Origin: Eleusine coracana subsp. coracana
Lineage: Eukaryota; Streptophyta; Magnoliopsida; Poales; Poaceae
Reading direction: 5' to 3'
DNA length: 64,000 nucleotides
NCBI GenBank assembly: GCA_032690845.1
Contig: CM064433.1
Span: 36,330,658 to 36,394,657 of the forward strand
A model generated the notes under the pieces. That model saw only the letters and a list, made by a program, of their open reading frames with translations. It had not been told where the DNA came from and made no database searches. A program made the position numbers and the translations under genes. Positions 54,168 to 64,000 of this stretch are shown here, piece after piece. The first letter of the stretch is position 1; each line of letters begins with the position of its first letter.

Positions 54168-57100
54168 TGTGACAACCCTACTGCCATACTAGAGTCAACC
54201 CCACATGAAAAAGAGCCTAGGACAAAAATTTGAACTGAAATTGATCAAATTTGAAAGCAATTTAAGCAAATTTGAATGTCACTTGAACTACAAGTCCAAA
54301 GTTTTCAACGTAACTTATACCCATCAAAAATATATGTTGTATCTAATGATGAAACAGAATTTTGAGCAATATAGTAGATTTTTATTCCAAGTGTAAGTGC
54401 CCCAAATAAATGTCCTAAATAGTAAAAACTACCCATCTTTATAAAATCTATATTCAAATTCAAATGACAACTATTGACAATTATTATTTTTATACAATAG
54501 AGTACATCATGATGAACACGTACATATTTTTATATTTTCCATGCGATCTATATTTTTAAACATATGAAAATATTAAGTGGACGCTGTTTCAAAAACCAAT
54601 GAAAAAGAAAAATCCCATGGGACCCACCTGTCATCGACGCCGAGAAAACACAACTGTGCCGCCTCGCCTCGCTCCAGCGGCCGTACGCCGCATGGGCGTC
54701 GACGACGGGCCGGAGTGGCACCTGAGCGGATCGACGCCCCCACACTCCGTCCCGACATCCCTCTTGCCCCTTCCATGGTCGGAACACTTCCCACTTCTCT
54801 CTCCCGCTCTCGCTCTCTGCTCACTCGCCGCTGCGCACCCGCTATTGGAGCCGCCGAGCTGCTCGCGTCGCTCGGCCGCTGCACCACCTCCTCGGCCTGG
54901 CCGACGACCTCCGGAGCTCCGCCCCGACGCCCTCGGTCCCCTTCCCCTGCACCGAGCCGTAGTTGTTTGCCCGTTTCTTCCCCGCCTCCGACCACCACTC
55001 CACCTCATCACACAAGCTCTCCGGTGAGCCCCGGACCGATTCCGTCCGCATGCACGTCACCCTCGACCCCGCGAACCTTCTGGTGCTCACCCGACCTCCT
55101 TCCATGCAGATTCGACCGCCGGAACGCCTTTGCCGACCGCCGTCGCCGCTATTGCTCGTCGCTGACCAAGCCAGGTGAGCAGCATTGTGCCTCTTCCATG
55201 CGCCGCCCAACCACCACCACCTCCCGGCCACATTCGCGCTCGCTTCGGGCACCGCCGTCGCCCTGGCCACCGGCCTCGCCCCCGCCGCGCGTAGCCAGAG
55301 CGTCGCCGCGTGCGCGCTCGGCTCGGTCGAGCTGGCCACTGGGCCATGCCATGCCTAGGCCAGATCTAGTCCAGGAGTGCCTCTCCGCATGGGCTTTGGT
55401 CCATTGGGCTGCTGGGATGCGGTCCGCAAGCACAAAAATAGATTTTTCTCAGTTTATCAATTCCAGAAAATGGTCCAACATTGCAAAATACATAGTAAAA
55501 TAAATACTACGAATTTTGGGGTAGAGTAACTTTAGTAGGCTCCTCTACACATGCACTATTTAAGAAAAATACAAAAGCCCTCTGCATGTTAGAGTTTTTA
55601 TCCAAATTAAATTAATTCTATAATACACTTAATAATTCATAAGTAATTCTCTGTAATTTTATAAATTAAAGAAATTTGGTAGTTAACCCTGGGTTGTCAG
55701 GCCTAATCATTTTGCAATGGCACACCTGATAATTCTCTGTGTATTGGTCCCCATTAATTAATTAACCCTTTACCTTGTTTTATTTGTTAAAATTATCTAA
55801 AATTAATGGCTCATTGCATGTAAGGGAAATTTGGCATATAATTCACTCCTGACAGTACCCATTTACAGTAAATCACTCATGCACTATCGACGAACACAAC
55901 CATGTCGAAATAATTAATTTCCCTTATCCATTGTTCAATTATTAAAAATCAAGCAAGCAATGTATATAATTGAAACTTGACATAAGAATCACTCATGGTA
56001 TGTTCTATTTACAGTAGATAACACACGAGTAAATAACTACTAAATCATGCTAAATCATTTAATTATCTTGTAGTATTTTATATTCCTCATCACTCTTGTG
56101 TGATAACATGCTCAACACACTCTTGATATTACTTGATCATAAGTACAAACACAACCCTTCACTTCTACATATCATATTTCTATATTAACGTATTTGCTGA
56201 GGAAGTGCCATGAATCTTCTCTCATAAGCATCATCTTTTGCACCGTATAGATCACAAAGTGAACCACGTGGAGGCGGGGCAAAAGCAGGAGCCAGAAGGA
56301 CCGGGTGGTGCTTTAGCTGACTAGGAGCAGAACCAAGGCAAGCCCCGGTGCATCCCACCAAGTTTTAACCTTTTAGTTTATTACTAGTTAGGGATGTAGG
56401 CTTGTCTGTGCATTAAGTTTGTAGGAGTTGTTTGAAAACCTAGCATTGCAGTAGGTCCCCTTTTTCCTGATAATTAGTCTCAGGACGGTAGTCGCTCTAC
56501 TTAATTTAGGATGACTATGGAGACCACTCGTAGACAGGAAATATTATCACTGAGGAATGATGTCGGATGAAGGAAAGTGTGGATGGAATAACAATGGAGA
56601 CCGGACGGGCAACTAGGTGGAAAGGGAAGGACAGCTTGTCTTCAAGGAGGTAACCCTGTCCGAGTCATCTAAGGCTACGCCTCGTGTCCAGCCCATGGGA
56701 TCAAGTTTGAACATACTGTTTGCATGATGGAGATATGGACCTAGTAAACTGATATAGCTACGACTACTACTTGGTCGGGAGATACCCTACTCTCTTGTTT
56801 CATGGAACTGGGGCTGAGAGAAGGGAGTGATCCACCCACGGATGGTGGTACGGGACGCATCGCGTTGGGGGACCCTTCTCGGGGGAGCCAGGCCCGGAAG
56901 ACCTTGTGGTACCGTATGCAAAAAGTTGCTCCATGCGGCTTCTAGCAAGCAGGTTTCTCCTGCAGGATGTAAATCGATTCGAGTCGCTGCCCCTCACAGT
57001 AACGAGTACTACTTGATTGCTACTCTGGAATAGTATTGGAAGCTATTAATATGATGAGTGAGTTCAATACTACTATTTGGAATTATTAATATCTATATTG

Positions 57101-57762
57101 CAACCATGACTGTTGTAGCTATAATGCAAACTAAATTTACTATTTTGAATGGCAACTTAACTTGGTGCTAAAACTTTAAAAATAAGGATCCACTCTTAGG
57201 CTGGCTTTTTGGCAACATAAACCTTACCCTTAGCCTTTGCATGTCTAGGTGTCGGCTGTAGTTGGTCATTTTGACGGGTCGGTCTTGCTGAGTAAATTAG
57301 TTACTCAAGGTGTAGCTCTATGTGATTTTCAGATGAAGAGGGTGGAGACTGCCACTGTGGTGGGAGGTTCCACTGGGAAGGCCAGCGTCCTGACTGCTGG
57401 AATATTGAATGGGAGCTTTGCACCAATGATGATGAGGAGTAGGCTTGTGTGCGCTGGTACGGTGTCAAGGGCATGACACCGATCAAGGCCGTCTTCTACT
57501 ACTGTGTATCGCCGTGAGAGGGCATGTGTCTTACTTTCTTCGAAACTCTTTAGTATTGTTGAACTATTTCGCTTCCGCACATTAAAAACTCTGGTTTGTA
57601 ATTAAAATTCAAATTTAAGTAAAACTCTGTACTCTATCTATGTTCTTGTTGTAAGTTATGTTATTCTGTCATGTGTTGTACTATTGGGCGTCACAGTGCG
57701 TGTCGCCATCCGAGAAAGGTCCTGGAACGGAATCGTCTCCGTGGTACGGCGGTTCTGTTACA
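54168..57762 (+). repeat. Element A 5' LTR, copy 2
   Basis: Matches 19668-23262; differs at 56499 (A versus G at 21999). Confidence 0.9.
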
Positions 57763-57765
57763 GCA

Positions 57766-57777
57766 TGGTATCAGAGC
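57766..57777 (+). promoter_or_regulatory. Primer binding site, copy 2
   Basis: TGGTATCAGAGC, same as 23266-23277. Confidence 0.9.
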
Positions 57778-59200
57778 TGTCTCGGGAATAGTGCAATATT
57801 CAATGACACATTTTTGAAAACCCCATTACGAACATGTGAGGACGTTCCCATAGGGATATTTTTAGTTATGATTCATGTGGCAAAGCTAAGTGTAGGAGGT
57901 TGTTTGTTTAAATATCTACATCTACAGCCTCGTCAACGAATGTATGTATCCCGTCCTGTGAACAGTAACATGGTAACCTAGCACAAAGGTGTGAACGCAG
58001 GCTGATTGTGGTAAACATCAATGTCTTTCTCTAGGATAATAATAAGGGATTATTTTCGGCTCGTTTCTTTTCTATTTGTTGTATTGTTTCTGAAATCAAT
58101 CATCTGCAGGTACGCTAACCACGAATCAAGTAAGAAACGTGTAGCATACGACTAACTTGAGCGATCGCCTACCACCGACTATATGTATGGTCCTATTCAT
58201 AGCCAAATTTTATTTTGGTGAGGACGTATAGGCCGAAAGCATATGCATTCATGTAAAATATCAAAGCCTCAAGTCGTTATGCGAATCTGAAATTTCAGCA
58301 AACATGTTGCTCACACAAAACTCTATATCTCTTCACTCGAAAGTCAAAACCATGCAAATAAATATTTATTGAAATCATGAACAAATCCTCTATACATCTA
58401 GGGAGAATTTTTACTTTAAAGATTTCCGGACAATACCAACGTGGTCCGTACGAGTCAGCACGTTGGTTTGGTGTCAATCTAAAATTCAGATTCATGACCT
58501 ATAATAGAAAATTCATAACTTTTTTCTCAGATCACCTTTGGGGTTGTATGAGCACTTTATGGAAAGGGTACAAAAAGTACTACAACTTTGGTAGTTTAAG
58601 TTTTCGGGTTTGGGACCTGGAAGGGAGAGCTATGAGCAAATCTTCAAAGCAATGCAGTTCTGTCCAGAAAAATGGGTTCAGAAAAATTTACCGGTAGTGT
58701 AGATTGCGTATTTTGAGTTCTAAGAAATTGTTGGACATGTACAAATATGTGTTAGAAAGATGTTGAAATTCTCCATAATGCTGATAATTTACTTCTAGGG
58801 GTAAGAGCACCGGGCTTTAGTGTTGGGACCCATTTTCAAAACCAACTCTATTCTGTCGATAGCAGATTTCAGAGATAGTTTGCGAACTTGTAAAACTTGT
58901 ATTTTCTGAGCAACTCATTGGATGAAGTTGAGTAAGTACTTGTTGGAAAGGTGTTGAAATACTCTACAACTTTGGTATTCATTTGCTGTCCAAAATCGTT
59001 AAGTAAGTTGCTTAAAAGCTCGATTTAGTGACTGCTGTACCCTATGACAGAACGCACCCCTTTTTTAGGACTAACCTAATCCACCCTAGAAAATGTAAAC
59101 AATTGCACTGGTCTAATTCCTTATATCACTCATCGTACCTTATTATTTTGTTGTTGACCTGCACTCTCTACATTCGGAACAATTACTCACCATTGGGTTT

Positions 59201-60183
59201 ATGTTTCAGATGGACGAGCACGGGTTCGAGGTGTTCCAGCACGACAGGTGGCGCTATACCACCGGTCTACACCACCGTGGCTTTCCCACCCTCTTGTGGG
59301 AGATGCTGCACGCTCTGGGCTACGAGGAGCAGCCTTTCTACCGGGGGCGTGAGGTCCGCCGCCACGGTGTGACTTTTGCGGAGGTGCACATCAGCATTTC
59401 TCTCCACCCGCGCAACCCCGACTTGGTGGGGATGGAGAGCACGGTTACGCGTGGGAGCCTCTGGAAGGGCTTGGAGAGAGTCACCCATAGGGCTCTCACT
59501 CACTTCTGTGGGCGCAACATAGCAACGCTTTCTGGGACTCCATTCGAGATGATCCCTATCTGGCACCAGGCAGACCCGGTCTGGCAGAGGCGCTGAGGCG
59601 CGTCTCCTGCGACGACTACCCGGAGTACCAAGCAAGATACCACTGCGTATCTCACTACTCCGAGTACCTCCTCAACTTGGATGAGGAGTCTAGCAGCCGC
59701 AGCAGGATTCTACTAGCTAACGCTGAGCAGGTTTGGGTGTAGAGGAATGACCTGCTGGCATAGGTTGATGCACAACAAAGGGAGATTTAGCAGCTGACCG
59801 CTGCTCTTGAGGTGAGTGAGACTCACGTTACAGAGATCACTAGATAGCGCGACACCCTCGCGCAGGAGGTAAACAGACGGGGCGTGATCATTCAGCAGCG
59901 CGCCAACCACAACGAGCACCTACAACAGCAGCTGACAAGTGCCCAGTAGGAGATGGAGCTTATGGCAGAGAACCTTGAGACCCTGGCTCATGAGAACCAG
60001 GACCTACAGGCACAGTTGGACGTGGTTGCTGCGCCACCGACAACACCCGCAGAGGAGGACCCCGAGGAGGACATGGGTGAGGTGTCCGACGTGGACTACG
60101 AGCCACCCGCTCTGACAGGCGCAGACCGTCTAGGACCTTCTGGCATAGCTGGAGGCAGGGCTTAGTAGTCATAGTAGACATGA
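59201..60183 (+). pseudogene. Extra 5' ORF of element A, copy 2
   Basis: The same frame change near 59570-59580 and the same five TAG codons (59740, 59761, 59788, 59845, 59947) as 24701-25683. N-terminal Trp/His-rich part, then a Gln/Glu/Leu-rich coiled-coil-like half and an acidic tail. Function unknown. Confidence 0.6.
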
Positions 60184-60484
60184 CTAGACCGTGCACGTAG
60201 GGCAGGATAAGTGGGTAGCTTTTGACGATCCATGCGTGGTTGTTGTATTTTAGGGGATCACCCGCGTGAATAGCTTTTGGTAACTCGATGGCCATATATT
60301 CTGAGTGTATGTATTGCAAACTTGACTGACTTGTACTAAAAACGTGTGTTGGCTTATGGATGCTTGTCAAAAATTAGGTTGTTTACTAGCATTGTTGCAT
60401 TGTGTTGCTATGATATTTGAATTCATTTATGCAATGATGTTGTTGGACAAGAGACTAATTGGAATCCTTATTCTTGCATTTCAG

Positions 60485-61535
60485 AATGTGCGCACTTGCA
60501 ACACCAACGAGCTTCACGGTGAACAGCCCGAGGGTTCTAGGGCTAGAGAGAATAATCCTCGGCAGGGGACTCCACCACCCCCAGCCAACCCCATGCAGAT
60601 GATGGCGTAGTTCTTCGCCACCATGATGGAAAACCAGCAGCAACAAGTAGAATTTATGCGGGAGTTGGCGCAACACAACATGTAAACCGGAATGCTTGGG
60701 GCAACAACGACGGCGCACCACAGAATAGTACCTACACCGACTTCCTCGCCACCAGCCATGTAAGCTGAAAATTTCCTTCGCATGCTCGAGTCCAAATTTG
60801 GGCTCCTCAACTGCACGCCTGTGCAGAAGAAGTTGTATGCGGCACAGCAGCTGCATGGAGCAGCGAGGGCATGGTGGGCTAACCATGTCATTTCTGTTGG
60901 TGCGGACCAACAGATTGCTTGGGATGACTTCAAGACCGCGTTCCGTGCCTACTACATTCCTGCGGGGCTCATCCGCAGGAAGGCATGAGAGTTCGCGGCA
61001 TTGAAACAAGCAACTGTAGCATCAAAGAATACTATGAGGAGTTCAACCATTTGGTACTGTATGCTCCAGAACAAGTAGACACCCCCGCCAAGCGTAAGGA
61101 CCACTTCTTGGAGGGACTGAGCGCACAACTGTAGGACCGCCTCAACCTTAACATGGGCGGCACGTTCGCTGAGTTCGTCAACCATGCTATCATCGTAGAA
61201 GATGGGTATCGTAAGGTGATGGCAGAGCGGAAGAGGTCCACTAGTGCTATGGGGCCATCCAGTGGACCCCCGTAGAAGTATCGCATGGTGTACACGGACC
61301 CTTCGAGACAAAAGAATTGTTCCACCCCGTGACAGCACCGTTTCCACGTCCACCCTAGCGAACACAACAACGACCCCAGGCACCGCGTCAGCAGCAGGGC
61401 CAAGGTGGGTATCGCCCACCACAGCAGCAGAACACCCAGACAGGACCCTTTTCCTGTTACAATTGCGGCCATCTTGGACACTTCTCAAGGGACTGCCCGT
61501 ACCCCAAGAAAAACACTAGTCAGAACCCGCCGAGG

Positions 61536-61583
<48 letters not shown>

Positions 61584-61685
61584 AGCCGCAACAACAAGGG
61601 ACCGACCCGCACTGGCCACGTGAGCAACACCATTCTGGAGGAGATTCCGGAGAACAGCCCCATCCTAGCTGGTATGTTATCTATT
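60485..61685 (+). pseudogene. Element A gag, copy 2, with extra lesions
   Basis: As 25985-27183, with capsid core and zinc knuckle (61455-61496). Two additional breaks separate it from copy 1: CTGTAG at 61132 creates an in-frame TAG where copy 1 has CAG, and one C is missing from the C-run near 61325, which shifts the frame before the zinc knuckle. The (AAC)n run near 61535-61580 is one codon longer. Confidence 0.85.
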
Positions 61686-62090
61686 TGAGACTACCCCGCG
61701 CTTGTTCTGTTTGATTTGGGCGCCTCACACAATTTTTTCAGTGAATCATATGCTAAAACTCGACAACTACCCCACCACCTTATGAAGTCACAATACAGCA
61801 TTAGGTCAGCACATGGGTATACTCCCGCTAAATATGAACTTAGGAGAATACCAATAACTCCAGCAGAAAGGGTATACCTAGCAGATTGCATAGTCCTTGA
61901 GGGAAGCAACATTGATGTGATTTTGGGTATGCCGTGGATAAGGTACCATGAAGCCCTTCTAGACACGAACACCTATACCATACACCTAAATTCCCCTACC
62001 CATGGCAAAGTGAGCTTTCGAGTAAATTACCCCCGATTGGCAACCCCTGTAGCTCACCACACCACAACCTAACAAATAGGTGATATTCCG
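61686..62090 (+). pseudogene. Element A protease, copy 2
   Basis: The same D-L-G active-site variant (61713-61721), leading TGA and TAA 62070 as in copy 1. Confidence 0.8.
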
Positions 62091-63558
62091 ATGGTTAATG
62101 AATTTCTAGACGTGTTCCCGGATGATCTCCCGGGACTCCCTCCTGATCGGGATGTCGAATTCAAAATTGAGCTTCAGCCAGGCACTGCGCCCATATCCAA
62201 GAGACCGTATAAAATGGAACCCAAGGAACTAGCTGAGTTAAAGGAGCAGTTGAAAGAGCTGCTGGATAAGGGATTTATCCGCCCAAGTTCTTCACCTTGG
62301 GGTTGTCCAGCGTTGTTCATGAAAAGAAGGATGAGACTTTGAGGCTATGTGTGGATTATCGACCCCTCAATGCCGTGACTATCAAGAATAAGTATCCACT
62401 ACCTCACATTGCCATTCTCTTTGATCAGTTAATGGGAGCTAAGGTTTTCTCCAAGATCGATCTATATTCTGGATACAACCAAATCAAGATCCGTACCGAA
62501 GATATCCCCAAGACAGCGTTCTCCACTTGATACGGACTTTATGAGTATTTAGTGATGTCGTTTGGGTTGACAACGCACCGACACACTTCATGTATCTCAT
62601 GAACTCAGTGTTTATGCCAGAGTTAGACAAGTTCGTAGTGGCGTTCATCGATGACATTCTAGTCTACTCTAAGTCAGAAGAAGAACATGCAGAGCACCTT
62701 CGCATTGTGCTACAGAGGTTAAGGGAACACCAACTATATGCTAGGTTTAGCAAATGCGAATTTTGGTTGAAACAAGTACCATTCCCGGGTCACATTATTT
62801 CAGAAGAAGGCATAGCGGTAGACCCCAGCAAAGTGAGGGATGTCCTAAATTGGAAGACACCAAAAATCGTATTCCATATACGCAGCTTTCTTGGATTGGC
62901 TGGTTACTACCGCCGTTTCATCCCAAATTTCTCCAAGATTACAAAACCCATGACTGAGCTGCTGAAGAAAGAAAAGAAATTCGTGTGGGATCAAGGCTGC
63001 GAGGACGCTTTTCAAACTCTGAAGAAGCATCTTACCACTACCCTAGTATTAGCTCAACCGGACCTGGGGAAGCCGTTCGATGTCTATTGTGATGCTTAAG
63101 GTATCGGATTAGGGTGTGTGGTCATGCAAGATGGAAGAGTCATCGCTTATGGATCTAGGCAACTGAGGAAGCATGAGCAAAACTATCCCACACATGATCT
63201 AGAATTAGCAGCAGTGGTGTTAGCATTGAAAATGTGGAGATATTACCTGCTTGGAAATCTCATTCGTATCTACACCGATCACAAAAGCTTGAAGTATATC
63301 TTCACCCAGGATCACCTGAACATGTGACAACGTCATTGGTTGGAATTGATTAAGGACTATGAGTTGGAAGTGCACTACCACCCAGGAAAGGCTAATGTCA
63401 TGGCTGACGCGCTAAGCCGCGAGGCCCAATGCCATCACATCATGATCAGCCCACAAGTTCAAGATGGTCATTATGTCCAAGTAACACCCCACAGAGCTCT
63501 CTATAACCTAGCATTGATTCCTACCTTGCGGGAAGAAATAGTAGCAGCTCAGAAAAAA
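62091..63558 (+). pseudogene. Element A reverse transcriptase and RNase H, copy 2
   Basis: The same frameshifts and stops as 27589-29056; FIDDILVYS at about 62647. One change, G to A at 62862, which is silent in the pol frame (CCG to CCA, Pro). Confidence 0.9.
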
Positions 63559-63559
63559 T

Positions 63560-64000
63560 GATGTTGGCATAGCACACCTTAGAAGGAGACTAAAAGAGGG
63601 CGACGCTAAGGTTCAATGTTTTCGGGAAGACGCAGAAGGTGTTTTATGGTTCAAGGATCGCCTAGTGGTGACTAAGAATTTAGAACTTTGCAAGAAGATT
63701 CTAGATGAGGATCATATTGCAAAGTACTCCATGCATCCGGGCAGCAACAAGATGTACCACGATTTAAGATCCAGATATTGGTGGACTCGCATAAAAAGGG
63801 AAATAACTCATTATGTAGCTGAATGCGACACATGTTGTCGAGTTAAAGCCAATCGTCTAAAGAAAGCTGGCCTGTTACAACCTCTGAGTGTCCCAGCTTG
63901 GAAATAGGAGGATATCTGCATGGATTTCATCGTTGGCTTACCGCTTACATCGCACAAATTGGACTCCATATGGGTCATTGTCGATAGGTTCACAAAAGTC
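63560..64000 (+). pseudogene. Element A integrase, copy 2, partial
   Basis: HHCC region and the first Asp of the catalytic core (MDFIVGLP at 63920) are inside the window. TAG 63905 is shared with copy 1. The sequence runs off the end. Confidence 0.88.

Larger units (their letters stand above)
41789..64000 (+). repeat. Tandem duplication unit, copy 2 (incomplete in window)
   Basis: Nearly identical to 7288-29498. It starts 216 bases before the end of the solo LTR, joined to single-copy sequence ending GCGAGCATTT. The shared bases at the join are about 3 (TTA). If tandem, it should continue about 12.3 kb beyond the window with sequence matching 29499-41788. Confidence 0.92.
54168..64000 (+). 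mobile_element. Element A, copy 2, cut by window end
   Basis: 5' LTR, primer site, extra ORF, gag, protease, RT/RNase H and the start of integrase, all matching 19668-29498. The element reached this place as part of the duplicated block, since its left flank and CAATT are the same as in copy 1. Confidence 0.92.

Noticed and set aside
41789..64000. Independent second insertions of CACTA-1, LINE, SINE, SMART and element A
   Set aside because: All share the same flanks and target duplications as the first set, so one block duplication explains them.

Overview
This window is plant nuclear DNA, almost certainly from a grass (Poaceae). The signs are CACTA transposons with subterminal repeats of the TTTGCCGTGTGCC type, a SMART-like miniature LTR element, a Stowaway-like MITE, a tRNA-derived SINE, an L1-type LINE tail and a chromodomain-bearing Ty3/gypsy element with LTRs of about 3.6 kb. 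There is no intact host gene. Nearly everything that can be read is a mobile element or the relic of one, and the coding relics are broken by stops and frameshifts.

Layout. 1-3119: LTR of a gypsy family on the minus strand, cut by the window edge. About 3360-12089: CACTA-1, carrying a decayed TNPD-like transposase (9816-11162 plus a last exon at 11305-11403). It is interrupted by a solo LTR of the same gypsy family (4015-7503, target duplication CTGTA). 12090-19662: a mosaic with a candidate host exon (12372-12575), a 5'-truncated LINE (13550-14281, 15-bp target duplication), a 124-bp retroposon (15045-15168), a SINE (16297-16544) and a SMART element (16681-16946). 19668-34708: gypsy element A with target duplication CAATT, two LTRs, a tRNA-iMet type primer site, an extra coiled-coil-like ORF before gag, gag, protease, reverse transcriptase, RNase H, integrase, chromodomain and polypurine tract. 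Its 3' LTR holds a CACTA end. 34714-38947: gene relics and a MITE. 38948-41750: CACTA-2, complete at both ends, target duplication GCA.

The main structural feature is a large, very young direct duplication. 7288-29498 recurs almost base for base at 41789-64000. By reading I find 7 substitutions and 3 small indels in 22.2 kb. The second copy starts abruptly inside the solo LTR, directly after single-copy sequence at 41788. The simplest reading is a tandem duplication of a 34.5-kb unit (7288-41788) whose second copy runs past the window end. An assembly duplication must be excluded.

History inferred from nesting: CACTA-1 came first, a gypsy copy then inserted into it and was reduced to a solo LTR, element A inserted nearby (its LTRs differ by roughly 4-5% over the first 400 bp), and the duplication came much later. 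Most in-frame stops in element A are TAG or TGA that look like CAG or CGA after C-to-T change. Five of the seven differences between the copies also fit cytosine deamination at CG or CHG sites. This suggests heavily methylated, silenced heterochromatin.
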